The notes: a model not told the origin generated them from the letters alone. 64,000 nt of DNA from Bacillota bacterium (GCA_023410535.1 JAEYPR010000010.1:62001-126000); one strand, 5' to 3'; shown: positions 33,401 through 42,856, numbered from the stretch's first letter. Program-made: numbers and translations.

Positions 33401-35587
33401 TTAAAAAAGACGACCCAAAGTAAAGCTGATTCTCCCCCGGTTTTCTTCTCCAAAACTTGTCCCAAGATAAACCGTTCCCAAGATGGTCGAACAATACCAG
33501 CCAATTGATAAATCGTTCGTCAGTTTTGGTTCTGTTTTAGCGAAAGTTCCACCCCGTTCCGCGAGAATCGTTAAATAAATATTATTTTGATTGAGCGGTA
33601 GTTTACCCACATATTTAAGATAGCCAACCGTTCCTAAAAAATAATTCTCTCCCCGCAATTGATCGATATCGAAAGTACCCATTTTAAGCGGTCCCCCCAA
33701 CCGGAACTGCTGCATGAAAGGGACTTCCCCTTGCGTCGTAAATCCCGCTGCCAATTGGGTATAAAGACCATCCCGTTTACCCACTGGATGTAGCCAGCGG
33801 ATATCCGCTTCGGTTGTTGCGAAGGCTCCGCCCGCATTGGGAGCATCGAAATAATAATCGGCATTCAATTTGGCTAAAAGACCTTCACCCGGAGCACGGC
33901 GGTTTTCTGAGTCGGAGTATTTGAATTGAAATTTGGCCTTTCGAAATTGTCCGTTCATTGGGGGTAAATCTGGCCCGGTCAATGTCCGCACGGATTGATA
34001 ACCGCTCTCGTAGCCAAATCTTGCTTCAGCGAAGCGATTAAACGAATACCCGACATCGAAACCAAGACTTTTATTGCTTACCTTAAAATTATTTAAGCGC
34101 GTCTCACCCTGAAACAGATAACTGTTAATCTGCTCAAAACTCAATTGAGGAGCGATAAACCAACCGTTACCAATGGGCTTGTACAGTTCGGAGGTCAAAC
34201 CCGGCGCGGTACCAACCTGCAGATCGGTTCGGAGCTCAGAGTCATCTCCCGCAATTTGAAATGACGTAATCCGGCTGCGCAAGTTAAAATCCGCATGATC
34301 CCCCGAGAAGTTGGTCTGAAAGATAAACCCGATAAAAGGCGGCCCATATGATTTTTCAGTAACTGTAACCAGTAAAACCGGGTTGTTTTCTTGTAAAACT
34401 ATTTCGTATCGTAAACTTTCAAAAAAGCCCGAGCCCATGATTTCATTTAACTTAATTTCCAACGTTGCCGGATCAACCGCTTTCCCAATGAACGGTTGTA
34501 GTTTCTCTTGAATTTTCCGGTAATTATAACCCGATGTGCCGACAACTTGAATCGCTTCCGGAACCAATGGTTGTGAATGCTTCCGCAACAATCGCTGTTG
34601 TAAATAATCGCTCCACGCTTCGTCATCTACCGCATATTTCCTTAATTCGGGAGCCATCATTGCAGCGGCCTTATAACCGGCCTCAATGAATTGCGGGACG
34701 GCATTCCAATTGGTGTATGATAATTTATCAACTTGAGGATGAAGGATAACATCGGCTAATTCCAACGAACGACGGGTATTATCCACAATCACGGTGTTAA
34801 TTGAACTCAACAGGACCGAATCATACCGTTTCATATCCTTATTTTGATTGCTTTCATTGCAATTTACGGCAATCACTGCGTTAGCGCCCATTTTCAACAC
34901 CACATCCGCCGGAACATTGTTAACCAATCCACCATCAACCAATAACCGGCCATCCCGCTCCACTGGAACAAACACCCCCGGGATGGACATGGTGGCGCGC
35001 ATCGCTTCGGCTAGCGATCCATTTTGCAGGATCACTGCTTCGGAGTATCGGATATCCGTTGCGACACAACGATACGGGATTGGCAGCTCGTCAAAACTAT
35101 TCAAATGGGAATAGGGCAAAACCAAGCGGCTTAAAAGTAAGTTCACTTGATAGACCGATAATCCGTTGGGAATAGAAAAACTTCTTTTCGCGCCGAGTTG
35201 GATCGGGGTTGGGTATTCGAGCAGATCTTCTTTCCGGCGAAACTCCATCTTATTAAACGGAGGCGTTGAATTGAAAATATTATTCCAGTCGATTTTATAA
35301 ATCAATTGCTCAATTTCATTTGGGCTCATACCCATGGCGTAAAAACCGCCCATCAGCCCGCCCATACTTGTACCCGCTACATAATCGACCGGGATGTGAT
35401 TCTCCTCCAACCATTTTAAAACTCCAATATGGGTAAAACCCATCGCGCTTCCGCCACCCAAAGCCAAACCGATCTTCTTGCGACTGACCGGTAGCTCCGT
35501 CTTGGAACCGGTGGCTGCCGACGCTGAAATATTACATCCTAAAAATAATATCAGCACCATGATTAAAATATAAATCCGGTTTTTCAT
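33401..35587 (-). CDS. Patatin-POTRA-barrel autotransporter (PlpD-like)
   Basis: 728 residues after choosing ATG 35587 (GGAGG 4 nt upstream, signal peptide follows). Residues 1-24 are a signal peptide. Residues 38-320 are a patatin phospholipase: oxyanion loop LALGGGSAMGFTHIG, nucleophile GTSMG (Ser74) and VDGG (Asp218). Residues 344-413 are one POTRA domain (VVGTSGYNYRKIQEKL). From about 415 to the end is a 16-strand-like outer-membrane barrel with LGGPLKMGTFDIDQLRGENY and a terminal aromatic strand ending RISFTLGRLF. This is the type Vd layout of Pseudomonas PlpD. It needs an outer membrane. No neighbour suggests its target. Confidence 0.88.
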   Translation of the reverse strand: MKNRIYILIMVLILFLGCNISASAATGSKTELPVSRKKIGLALGGGSAMGFTHIGVLKWLEENHIPVDYVAGTSMGGLMGGFYAMGMSPNEIEQLIYKIDWNNIFNSTPPFNKMEFRRKEDLLEYPTPIQLGAKRSFSIPNGLSVYQVNLLLSRLVLPYSHLNSFDELPIPYRCVATDIRYSEAVILQNGSLAEAMRATMSIPGVFVPVERDGRLLVDGGLVNNVPADVVLKMGANAVIAVNCNESNQNKDMKRYDSVLLSSINTVIVDNTRRSLELADVILHPQVDKLSYTNWNAVPQFIEAGYKAAAMMAPELRKYAVDDEAWSDYLQQRLLRKHSQPLVPEAIQVVGTSGYNYRKIQEKLQPFIGKAVDPATLEIKLNEIMGSGFFESLRYEIVLQENNPVLLVTVTEKSYGPPFIGFIFQTNFSGDHADFNLRSRITSFQIAGDDSELRTDLQVGTAPGLTSELYKPIGNGWFIAPQLSFEQINSYLFQGETRLNNFKVSNKSLGFDVGYSFNRFAEARFGYESGYQSVRTLTGPDLPPMNGQFRKAKFQFKYSDSENRRAPGEGLLAKLNADYYFDAPNAGGAFATTEADIRWLHPVGKRDGLYTQLAAGFTTQGEVPFMQQFRLGGPLKMGTFDIDQLRGENYFLGTVGYLKYVGKLPLNQNNIYLTILAERGGTFAKTEPKLTNDLSIGWYCSTILGTVYLGTSFGEENRGRISFTLGRLF

Positions 35588-35962
35588 AAGCCCTCCGGGT
35601 AAAAAGCGTTTGAGAAATGTTTTTGAAATAGTAATTCTCAAGTAGCAGCGTTTTTCCCTCTTTATACTTTGGGTTTATAGACAATTATTTTCTGGAAACT
35701 GGAGGCCAACCATTTAATGTTAACCGACGTCAATTTTTGCATAAAATTCATTATTTTCCGCAAATCCGATATATACAATGAAATCCATTCTTTATACAAT
35801 ATGGATACCAATGATTTCCAAATCATCTTCCAGTGATTTATCCATCAAGAGAATACCAAAATATGCTGGGTTAATGATGTGGAACCGAAGGATTGCCAAA
35901 TATCTGGAAAGGAGGCTTATTCATTTAACTAAAAAAGTAAAAGTAAAAAGGAGGATCTGAAA
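35588..35962. other. Divergent gap, autotransporter / beta-helix gene
   Basis: 375 bp containing the 5' regions of two divergent genes. Two AAGGAGG-type sites are present on the plus strand; the one at 35948-35953 serves the gene at 35963, while the one near 35910 leads nowhere. No clear promoter or other feature is recognised. Confidence 0.5.
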
Positions 35963-36871
35963 ATGCGTTTAAAAACAACACTTCTTTTGGTCACGCTAAT
36001 TTTGGTGATATCGTTAGTTATCATTACCGGATGTGATAGTTCAAAGTCTTCATCTACCACCTCCACCACCGCATCGACAATTAACGAAACGGATCTCAAT
36101 GAAATTTCGACCAAAGCTTCAACAACAGTTACAACCGAAAGTGCTTTAAAAACCGCAGTCGCTAATGCCAAAGCGGGCGATATCATTACCATCAGCGGTA
36201 CGATCAAACTTACCAGTACGTTACAATTACTAGCAAGTGGCACCTCAAGTTCAAAAATCAACATTAGCGGCGGTACACTTGATTGTTCCGGTACCGGCGG
36301 GTGGGGTGTTAAAGTGAACGGGAGTTACTGGAATATTCAAAACATCCATATTACCAAGGCTCCAAGTGTTGGCATCTGTTTTCAAATCGGAGGTTATAAC
36401 TATGTTAATAATATAACGACCGATTATTGCGGAGACTCAGGATTCCAAATCTATAACGGATCCCACGACAATAATGTCGTCAATTGCAAATCCAATTACA
36501 ATTACGACAGTGCCACCAATGGCGAAAACGCGGACGGGTTTGCTTGTAAATTGTCAGCCGGCACCGGAAATAAGTTTACCTCTTGCTCCGCAACATATAA
36601 TTCCGATGATGGTTGGGACTTATACGGACAACCCTATCCAGTGACCATCACTGGTTGTACCGCAAACAATAACGGAAAAGGTTCCGCCGGTGATGGCAAC
36701 GGTTTTAAACTCGGCAGTTCCGGCTTGAGTGTCGCTCATGTTATTACTAACTGTTCGGCCAGTAATAACTCTCCCGGTTGGGGGTTCACTCGGAACGGCA
36801 ATGCCAAAGGGGTTATTAAATATAGCGGTTTGACCGGTTCCGGAAATGCGGCGGGATTAAGTGATCTATAA
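35963..36871 (+). CDS. Parallel beta-helix lipoprotein, PL9-like
   Basis: 302 residues. Lipobox VIITGC (Cys24) marks a lipoprotein, followed by a Ser/Thr-rich linker. From about residue 55 the right-handed beta-helix has NADGFACKLSAGTGNKFTSC, YNSDDGWDLYG and GDGNGFKLGSSG, the asparagine and aspartate ladders typical of family 9 pectate lyases. It is shorter than usual enzymes of that family and ends soon after a GWGFTRNGNAKG segment, so activity on pectin is not certain. AAGGAGG precedes the ATG. Surface-anchored polysaccharide degradation is the likely role. Confidence 0.8.
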   Translation: MRLKTTLLLVTLILVISLVIITGCDSSKSSSTTSTTASTINETDLNEISTKASTTVTTESALKTAVANAKAGDIITISGTIKLTSTLQLLASGTSSSKINISGGTLDCSGTGGWGVKVNGSYWNIQNIHITKAPSVGICFQIGGYNYVNNITTDYCGDSGFQIYNGSHDNNVVNCKSNYNYDSATNGENADGFACKLSAGTGNKFTSCSATYNSDDGWDLYGQPYPVTITGCTANNNGKGSAGDGNGFKLGSSGLSVAHVITNCSASNNSPGWGFTRNGNAKGVIKYSGLTGSGNAAGLSDL

Positions 36872-36921
36872 GTTCAAGGAACTGGCTAGACTGACTTTTT
36901 ATCCATCCGTATAAATCTTTT

Positions 36922-36964
36922 AAAATAAACCTCCCCCAGCTATGCCCCGGGGGAGGTTTATTTT
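36922..36964. terminator. Terminator between beta-helix and motB genes
   Basis: Perfect 16-bp stem AAAATAAACCTCCCCC / GGGGGAGGTTTATTTT with an 11-nt loop. Lies between convergent genes and has T-rich ends on both strands, so it can end both. Confidence 0.9.
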
Positions 36965-37004
36965 GCCCTTTATTCTACAAGGCGGAAACCATCAGATCCA
37001 TATC

Positions 37005-37736
37005 TTAATTAAGAAACTTACGAACTAAAAAAATTTCAACTCTCCGGTTTTTCGCTCTCCCCGCTTCGGTGGAATTATCGTATTTTGGAGCGTATTGACT
37101 GTATCCTTCAATTGAAAATCTTTCCGGCGCCAATCCACCATTTTCAATCAGAAAATTTGTAACATTGATCGCACGAATGGCGCTTAAATCCCAATTGGAA
37201 CGGATTTTTGCGTTGCGAATCGGTATATTGTCGGTATGACCGGCTACCTTGATATTGTTATCCAAACCGTTTAACGTTTTCGCAATTTCTAAAAGTAACG
37301 GTGAAACGCTTGTTAAAACATCTGCATTCCCGGAATAAAAAAGCACCGCCTCTTGAATTGAAATATCTAACCCCTGCTCACTAATGTCAACCTTTACTTT
37401 GCCTGAATATCCCGACTTTTTAATCTGCCGCTCGATTCTTTCTTTGATCTCATGCATCATAGTTTCTTCCGAGGCTCGATTGGTAATCGGCTTGGCTCCC
37501 GCCCCCCCGGAAGGATACATCGGGATTGCGGAGGCGCCATCTTTAGCCATGAACCCACGTCCGCCGGCAAAAATCACATTAAATTGTTCACTGATCTTTT
37601 TAAACTTCTGTTTATCCATATTGCTCATGGCAAACATCACAATAAACAACGCTAAAAGCAAGGTGAGTAAATCGGAGTACGGCAGCAGCCAAGTTTCATC
37701 GGCATGCTCTTCATGGTGTTGCTTCTTCTTTGCCAT
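37005..37736 (-). CDS. motB: Flagellar motor stator protein MotB
   Basis: 243 residues. One membrane segment with the proton-carrying Asp in PYSDLLTLLLALFIVMFA, then an OmpA/MotB peptidoglycan-binding domain (VAGHTDNIPIRN, NWDLSAIRA, RVEIFLVR). Lies 2 nt after motA. Anchors the stator to the wall. No other flagellar gene is in the window. Confidence 0.96.
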   Translation of the reverse strand: MAKKKQHHEEHADETWLLPYSDLLTLLLALFIVMFAMSNMDKQKFKKISEQFNVIFAGGRGFMAKDGASAIPMYPSGGAGAKPITNRASEETMMHEIKERIERQIKKSGYSGKVKVDISEQGLDISIQEAVLFYSGNADVLTSVSPLLLEIAKTLNGLDNNIKVAGHTDNIPIRNAKIRSNWDLSAIRAINVTNFLIENGGLAPERFSIEGYSQYAPKYDNSTEAGRAKNRRVEIFLVRKFLN

Positions 37737-37738
37737 GC

Positions 37739-38527
37739 TTATTCACCCTTATCTTGCTTGGCTTCGACTTCAATTCTTTCCTGCGGTTTGAGCATTCCCG
37801 TTAATTTAGTCTTAATGCTGCGGGGATTTTCTCCAGCTTGGATCGCTAACAATCCCTCCATCATAATGCGCATCATATGTACTTCTTCGGTTGATTTTCT
37901 TTTCAATCGAGACGAAAAAGGATGACAAAGGACATAACCGATAAATATTCCGTAAAGCGTGGCTACAAAAGCCGCCGCAATCATGTGACCAAGTTTTTCG
38001 GTGTCCTCCAAGTTGCCTAGCGCCCCAATTAGACCAATCACCGCGCCCAAAACTCCCAATGTCGGGGCATAACTACCGGCTGCCGCAAAGATGGCCGCGC
38101 CAATTCGATGCCGTTCTTCCAAAACTTCAATTTCTAACTCTAATACTTCCTTGATATAATCGTGCTCCATCCCATCGACAACCATACCAAGCCCTTTTTT
38201 CAAAAATGCATTATCAAGATCTTGTGAGGTTTTCTCCAATACCAGCAAGCCTTCTTGTCGGGCTTGTTGCGCCATTGCGGTTAGCTGTTCAACCATTGTA
38301 ACCGCATCATGCTTGTCATTGTCACTAAAAAGCGCACCAAAGATTTTCGGAATATTTAAAAATTCTTTTTTGGGAAAGGAATTCATAACTGCGGCAATGG
38401 TGCCAATCACAATGATAATCGCAGCGGCAGGGTTTAATAAAATCAGAACGTCTGCTCCCTTGACATACATGCCGACGACAACGGCAAGGAAACCAACAAC
38501 AATTCCAATTACTAAAAAAATATCCAT
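37739..38527 (-). CDS. motA: Flagellar motor stator protein MotA
   Basis: 262 residues with four membrane segments; GAAIFAAAGSYAPTLGVLGAVIGLIGAL and HMIAAAFVATLYGIFIGY are typical MotA transmembrane regions, and a charged cytoplasmic loop contacts the rotor. Proton- or sodium-driven cannot be told. AGAGGTG precedes the ATG; a motility-sigma promoter lies about 105 nt upstream. Confidence 0.96.
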   Translation of the reverse strand: MDIFLVIGIVVGFLAVVVGMYVKGADVLILLNPAAAIIIVIGTIAAVMNSFPKKEFLNIPKIFGALFSDNDKHDAVTMVEQLTAMAQQARQEGLLVLEKTSQDLDNAFLKKGLGMVVDGMEHDYIKEVLELEIEVLEERHRIGAAIFAAAGSYAPTLGVLGAVIGLIGALGNLEDTEKLGHMIAAAFVATLYGIFIGYVLCHPFSSRLKRKSTEEVHMMRIMMEGLLAIQAGENPRSIKTKLTGMLKPQERIEVEAKQDKGE

Positions 38528-38631
38528 ATTAACACCTCTACTTCAAGTAAATAATGTGGATGATATGTTTCGCTTACAACCTAAATTTATTGGCTAACTT
38601 CTATTACAACTGCGATCCGCTAACGTAACTA

Positions 38632-38659
38632 ATATCGGTTGTAAAACCGATTGAGTTTA
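38632..38659 (-). promoter_or_regulatory. Sigma-D-type promoter of motAB
   Basis: On the minus strand TAAA, 16 nt, then ACCGATAT, close to the flagellar sigma (SigD) consensus TAAA-N15-GCCGATAT. It would give a leader of about 100 nt before motA. Right place and gene class make it likely. Confidence 0.6.
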
Positions 38660-38786
38660 GAATTTTTAACTCGTTTAACAGGTTTAATATTTAATTATTT
38701 TCAATTTATCTTACATTAAACGATAAAACCTCTTCCGATAAATTCACGAGGAGAGAAAGCCAATTTCATGATAATAACCAATTTGC

Positions 38787-38817
38787 ATAAAAAAACAAAC
38801 CTTGAACAATCAAGGTT
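38787..38817 (-). terminator. tRNA-Lys terminator
   Basis: AACCTTGA / TCAAGGTT with an ACAA loop (as read on plus), followed on the minus strand by GTTTTTTT, 66 nt beyond the tRNA 3' end. Confidence 0.75.
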
Positions 38818-38882
38818 TTCCTTGTTTTTGGTTGTCAACGGGACTCCGCTGTGTTTATGGCTGTTAGCCAAGCGGAATAAAA

Positions 38883-38958
38883 TGGTGGGTCATCGGCGAT
38901 TCGAACGCCGGACACCCTGATTAAAAGTCAGGTGCTCTGCCGACTGAGCTAATGACCC
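38883..38958 (-). tRNA. tRNA-Lys (TTT)
   Basis: 76 nt including an encoded CCA. Acceptor GGGTCAT pairs with ATGACCC; the anticodon stem CCTGA/TCAGG holds loop CTTTTAA, giving UUU. TTCGAAT in the T-loop. Reads AAA and AAG. Confidence 0.97.
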
Positions 38959-39068
38959 AAATTGGTTTGACGAACTTTTATATAATACAACAATCTAGAG
39001 CAAACTACAATACCTTTCGTTTCAGCAGCGAACTAAATTTCTTGATTATATTCTGAAATTTTTGATTG

Positions 39069-40157
39069 TTATTCTACCGGCAATGTAACAGTAAAAGTGC
39101 TTCCTTTTCCTAATTTGCTTTGTACGGCAATCGTTCCGCAGTGCATTTCCACAATTTTATGAGCGATGGAGAGTCCCAGACCGCTGCCTTTATTAGAATA
39201 CTCCCGGGATTGATCCGCTTTATAAAAACGCTCAAAAATATGGTTCTGATCTTCCGCCACGATACCAATTCCAGTATCGGATATTTTAAATTCGAGCCGA
39301 TTATCTTGCAAATGCAAATCAACCAGCACGTTTCCGCCCTCCGCAGTAAACTTGATGCTGTTATGAATTAGATTGTTCCATACTTGGCTTAACAGGTCCT
39401 CATCAGCCGTGATGGTAACTTCATCGATAAAGACCTCCATCTCAATCTTTTTCCCCACCCATTGGGGCTCATAAGCCAAAATGATATTCCTTACCTGTTT
39501 ATCCAGCCGGTATGATTTTGGCTGAAAACTGATGGTTTTTGCCTCCAGAGAAGCCAGTTTGAGCAGGTTATCGCTTAACTTGGAAAGGCGCATGCTTTCC
39601 GTCTCGATGATATCTAAATAGTGAAGTTTATCCGCAACCGTTAAATTTTCATTGCGGAGAGTCCGGGCAAAACCCCGGATGGAGGTAAGGGGTGACTGGA
39701 TTTCGTGAGATACATTGGCGATGAATTCCTGGCGCATCTTCTCCAGCCGGCTTAATTCCAGTGCCATATGATTCATGCCTTGCACCAGTTCGCCGATAGT
39801 ATCATTTTTGTCGAAGACGGTTTCCAAGCGGACATTAAAATCACCACGGCCGATTTGCTCCATTGCCTTTACAATCATACTGACCAAGCCAAAGATCCCT
39901 ATATTTCGATGTTTTGCATATTGGAATAGATTGAATTTCTTTAGGCCGTACAAGGCCAATATATCCACTATATAGAAAATAAATATTGCGAGCAAAAGAT
40001 TGATGATCTGAAGGAATAAATCCGGCAAGAGTCGATAGTGTCCGGTATGTTTCATAAAAAAAGCAGTCAGGAAAGACGCAACGCTAAAACAACCTATCGA
40101 TAATAGTGTCATGGTTGCCATTACCATGAAGCCCAGTAAAGAATATCTGATTTTCAT
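39069..40157 (-). CDS. Sensor histidine kinase
   Basis: 362 residues. Two membrane segments (about 8-33 and 45-70) with a very short outer loop, a HAMP domain, HisKA with ANVSHEIQSPLTSIRGF, and HATPase boxes (NLIHNSIKFTAEGG, KGSGLGLSIAHKIV). A tiny outer loop is typical of kinases sensing membrane stress or working with a transporter. Its ATG overlaps the regulator stop (ATGA), so the two are one operon. Confidence 0.95.
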   Translation of the reverse strand: MKIRYSLLGFMVMATMTLLSIGCFSVASFLTAFFMKHTGHYRLLPDLFLQIINLLLAIFIFYIVDILALYGLKKFNLFQYAKHRNIGIFGLVSMIVKAMEQIGRGDFNVRLETVFDKNDTIGELVQGMNHMALELSRLEKMRQEFIANVSHEIQSPLTSIRGFARTLRNENLTVADKLHYLDIIETESMRLSKLSDNLLKLASLEAKTISFQPKSYRLDKQVRNIILAYEPQWVGKKIEMEVFIDEVTITADEDLLSQVWNNLIHNSIKFTAEGGNVLVDLHLQDNRLEFKISDTGIGIVAEDQNHIFERFYKADQSREYSNKGSGLGLSIAHKIVEMHCGTIAVQSKLGKGSTFTVTLPVE

Positions 40158-40828
40158 GATTGCACCTCAAGACGGTAACCTAATCCCCGAATGGTTCTGA
40201 TCCTAAAGGAATGATCTTCTTCCGGAAAGCGTTCCCGCAGCCGGTTGATATGCACATCCAGCGTCCGTTCATTCCCCTCGAAATCATAGCCCCAGATATC
40301 TTCAATCAACTGCTCTCTTGAAAAGGTCTTCCCCGGGAGGCTTGCCAGTTTAAACAAAAGTTCAAATTCTTTACGGGGAAGGGTTAATTTTTCATTGCCG
40401 GCAACAACTTCATACGTTTTGCGGTTCATAAACAATTCCCCAATTTGAACCGTTTGCGATGCATTCAGCTGATAGCGTTTTAGTAACGCTTTTACCCTAG
40501 CTACTAATTCCAAGGGATCAAAAGGCTTAACCAAATAGTCATCCGTTCCCAATTGAAAGCCTTTAATTTTTTGACTGGTTTCACCAAGCGCTGTCAGCAT
40601 GAGCACAGGGAGATCATCATCCTCCCGCAATTGGCGGCACAACTGCCAGCCATCCAGCTTCGGCATCATCAGATCAAGAATGATGAGATCCACTTTTACG
40701 GTCTTAAGTTTTGCGAGGGCTTCCACACCATCCGAAGCTTCAACTACATTAAATCCTTCATTTTGTAAAAATACCCGAACCAGTTCCCGGATATGCGGGT
40801 CATCATCAACAATCAATATTTTCCCCAC
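40154..40828 (-). CDS. OmpR-family response regulator
   Basis: 224 residues. Receiver with VDDDPHIREL, the acceptor Asp in LIILDLMMP and KPFD; then a winged helix (LPRKEFELLFKLASLPGKTFSREQL, RTIRGLGYRLE). GTG start. Operon partner of the kinase at 39069. A direct-repeat motif ahead of it recurs ahead of the exporter at 41046, so it probably controls both itself and that gene. Confidence 0.94.
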   Translation of the reverse strand: MGKILIVDDDPHIRELVRVFLQNEGFNVVEASDGVEALAKLKTVKVDLIILDLMMPKLDGWQLCRQLREDDDLPVLMLTALGETSQKIKGFQLGTDDYLVKPFDPLELVARVKALLKRYQLNASQTVQIGELFMNRKTYEVVAGNEKLTLPRKEFELLFKLASLPGKTFSREQLIEDIWGYDFEGNERTLDVHINRLRERFPEEDHSFRIRTIRGLGYRLEVQS

Positions 40829-40953
40829 TGGCCATACCCATTCCTTCCCTGTTCCTTACGCCCCGCTAAAGTTACCTTAATCAATTCATTAGTCCGGTTT
40901 ATCTTTTTCAGAGCGGGCATTTGCTGTACGCTCATCTATATAATACAACATCT

Positions 40954-40970
40954 TTTAAACCGAATTAAAG
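40954..40970 (-). promoter_or_regulatory. Likely regulator-binding direct repeat
   Basis: TTTAAACCGAATTAAAG on the plus strand, read as two TTTAA half-sites 10 bp apart on the minus strand, followed 8 bp later by TATTAT. It resembles the site at 42556 and probably binds the OmpR-family regulator encoded downstream. Confidence 0.5.
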
Positions 40971-41045
40971 TAGCGATCATTCTATAATAGCTAATCACAG
41001 CAAAATCCTTCCGTACCATTCCATATTTCGGCGATGCTTTGATGT

Positions 41046-42474
41046 CTATCTTGTTATTGAGCCATTTTTACTCATCGGCAGTAACAGTGCAGGAATGATG
41101 GCAATTACGGTAAAGCCGATAGACCACTCAAAGGCAACCTTGTATGCCCTGGAAAGCGTTTGGACAGTGGATACGGTGCGAATGGCAAGCTGATGTCCAA
41201 CAATTGTTGCAAGAACGGCCGACCCGAATGCTCCCCCGATGGTCTGTAAAATCCTCGTTGCAATACTGGCCTGAGGAACTTGATCTACGTTTAACCCGAT
41301 ATACGCAGAAGTCATAATTGGAATCAACAATCCCCCGATTCCCGCTCCTCGAATTAGCAAGGCTGCTGCCAGTAGTAGCAACATCTGCAAAAACAAATGG
41401 CAAGGTACCGACGATTGTAGTCGCAAGACTTATGATAACAATATTACGTGAACCGATGCGGTCGGTTAAACTTCCGACCCAGCCTCTGGTCAATAACATG
41501 CCAACTCCTTGTGGAATCAGCCAAAGGCCGGCATACAAAACACTTTCACCGCGCACCTGCTGATAATATAATGGGAGAAGAAACATGGCTCCGTTCGTGA
41601 CGATTCCGGACAGGAAAAGCAAAATCGACGAAGCGGAAAAATTAAGAGATCGAAACAGCTGCAGGTTAAGTACGGAAGAACTCTTCGTACGCAAGGCGTA
41701 AATGATAAACGCGACCATCAGGAGCAGGCCAAGTACCAACGGAACAATCACAGCACTGCTATTCAAACCGCCATGAGAGCTGATCTGAGCAATACCGTAA
41801 ATGAGTATCGCAAACGCTGGAGACAACAGCAAAATGCCGATAATGTCAAGAGGCCGTTTATTATTGGAGGGTTGGTCGGTCGGTAATCCCTGCCAGGTTA
41901 GTAACAGAGCGATAATGGTGATTGGGATATTGACATAGAAAATCCAACGCCAGCTTAAACCGTTAACAATAATCCCGCCCAGCACCGGGCCAAGAATCGG
42001 GCCCAGCACTGCGGGGATGCTCACAAATGACATCATGCGTCCCAGATTGTGACTACCTGCATTCTGAACAATTATCGTCTGCAGCGTTGGCAACATTAAA
42101 CCCGCACCAATCCCCTGCAAGAGTCTAAAAATTATCAGACTGTCTATATCCCAAGCTAGCGCTGAAAGTATGGAACCTGCTAAAAACACCAAGAGCGAAA
42201 ACATGTACGTCCACTTAGCACTAAAACGATTGACAGCCCAGCCCGAAACCGGTACGGCCAAACCCATTGTCAGCACATATCCGGTGATCACCCACTGGAT
42301 GGCCGAAATTGTACTTTTCAGGTCGACTGTTATGGTCTTGATGGCCACATTAACCATCGTCGAATCCAATAATGGCGCCAGAGAACCGATCACTAGGATG
42401 ATGACTGCCTTAACTACCTTTGGGTCGAGTTTTTCTTGCTGCGGTTTTGAAATAGTTATTTTAGCTTTTGCCAT
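41046..42474 (-). pseudogene. DHA2-type multidrug exporter, frameshifted
   Basis: Major facilitator exporter of the EmrB/QacA type with 14 expected segments. The first frame reads well from ATG 42474 (LAPLLDSTMVNVAIKTI, GWRWIF-like LSWRWIFYVNIP) up to LPFVFADVATT; from there the protein continues in the next frame (AAALLIRGAGIGGLLIPIMTSAY) to the stop at 41046. One extra base or two missing bases near 41366-41390 would explain it. Joined length about 475 residues, normal. Either a real inactivation or a read error. Start chosen from AGGAG 7 nt upstream. Confidence 0.85.
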
Positions 42475-42555
42475 TTGCATACTCCTTTAAACCCGTTTAT
42501 CTATTTCATCGATGATTGCGGAACTTTGCTCTTATCGAAAAAGGTATCACATTTA

Positions 42556-42573
42556 TTTAAACTGAATTTAAAC
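42556..42573 (-). promoter_or_regulatory. Direct repeat ahead of the exporter
   Basis: TTTAAACTGAATTTAAAC, i.e. TTTAA half-sites 11 bp apart on the minus strand, ending 82 nt before the exporter start. It matches the site at 40954 at nearly every base, so both are probably targets of the neighbouring response regulator. Confidence 0.5.
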
Positions 42574-42710
42574 GAATAATATTTACGGATGTAACATATC
42601 AAACACAGGAAAAAGTCCATGGAAACAAAATTTCCCAGTTAAAAATAGGTATCTTTAACTGCCGAATCATCGATTAATTCCTTTATATAAACCTGTCAAC
42701 TGCCAAAAAG

Positions 42711-42767
42711 AAACCCCCGATCAGAAAATCTGTTTTACGGTACAACAGATTTTCTGATCGGGGGTTT
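42711..42767 (-). terminator. Perfect 24-bp hairpin
   Basis: AAACCCCCGATCAGAAAATC (plus TGTT) pairs over 24 bp with its exact complement around TTACGGTAC. On the minus strand it ends GGGGGTTTCTTTTT. It probably insulates the exporter gene from tRNA transcription, as a second terminator. Confidence 0.75.
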
Positions 42768-42856
42768 GGCTTGGAGGCTCGATTCATCCCCTACATTGTG
42801 GATGCAAAGCCGGCCTCGCCAATTTTTCAGCCCATTTTTAATATATAAAAACAAAA

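Larger units (their letters stand above)
38528..38882. other. Gap between motA and tRNA-Lys
   Basis: 355 bp with the motA leader, its probable sigma-D promoter and the tRNA-Lys terminator; about 120 bp between them shows nothing I recognise. Confidence 0.6.

Noticed and set aside
35778..35960. 60-codon plus-strand ORF before the beta-helix gene
   Set aside because: No ribosome binding site, no family, and it runs into the real ribosome binding site of the next gene.
41046..41426. Separate 126-residue membrane protein
   Set aside because: It is the out-of-frame end of the exporter, not an independent gene.
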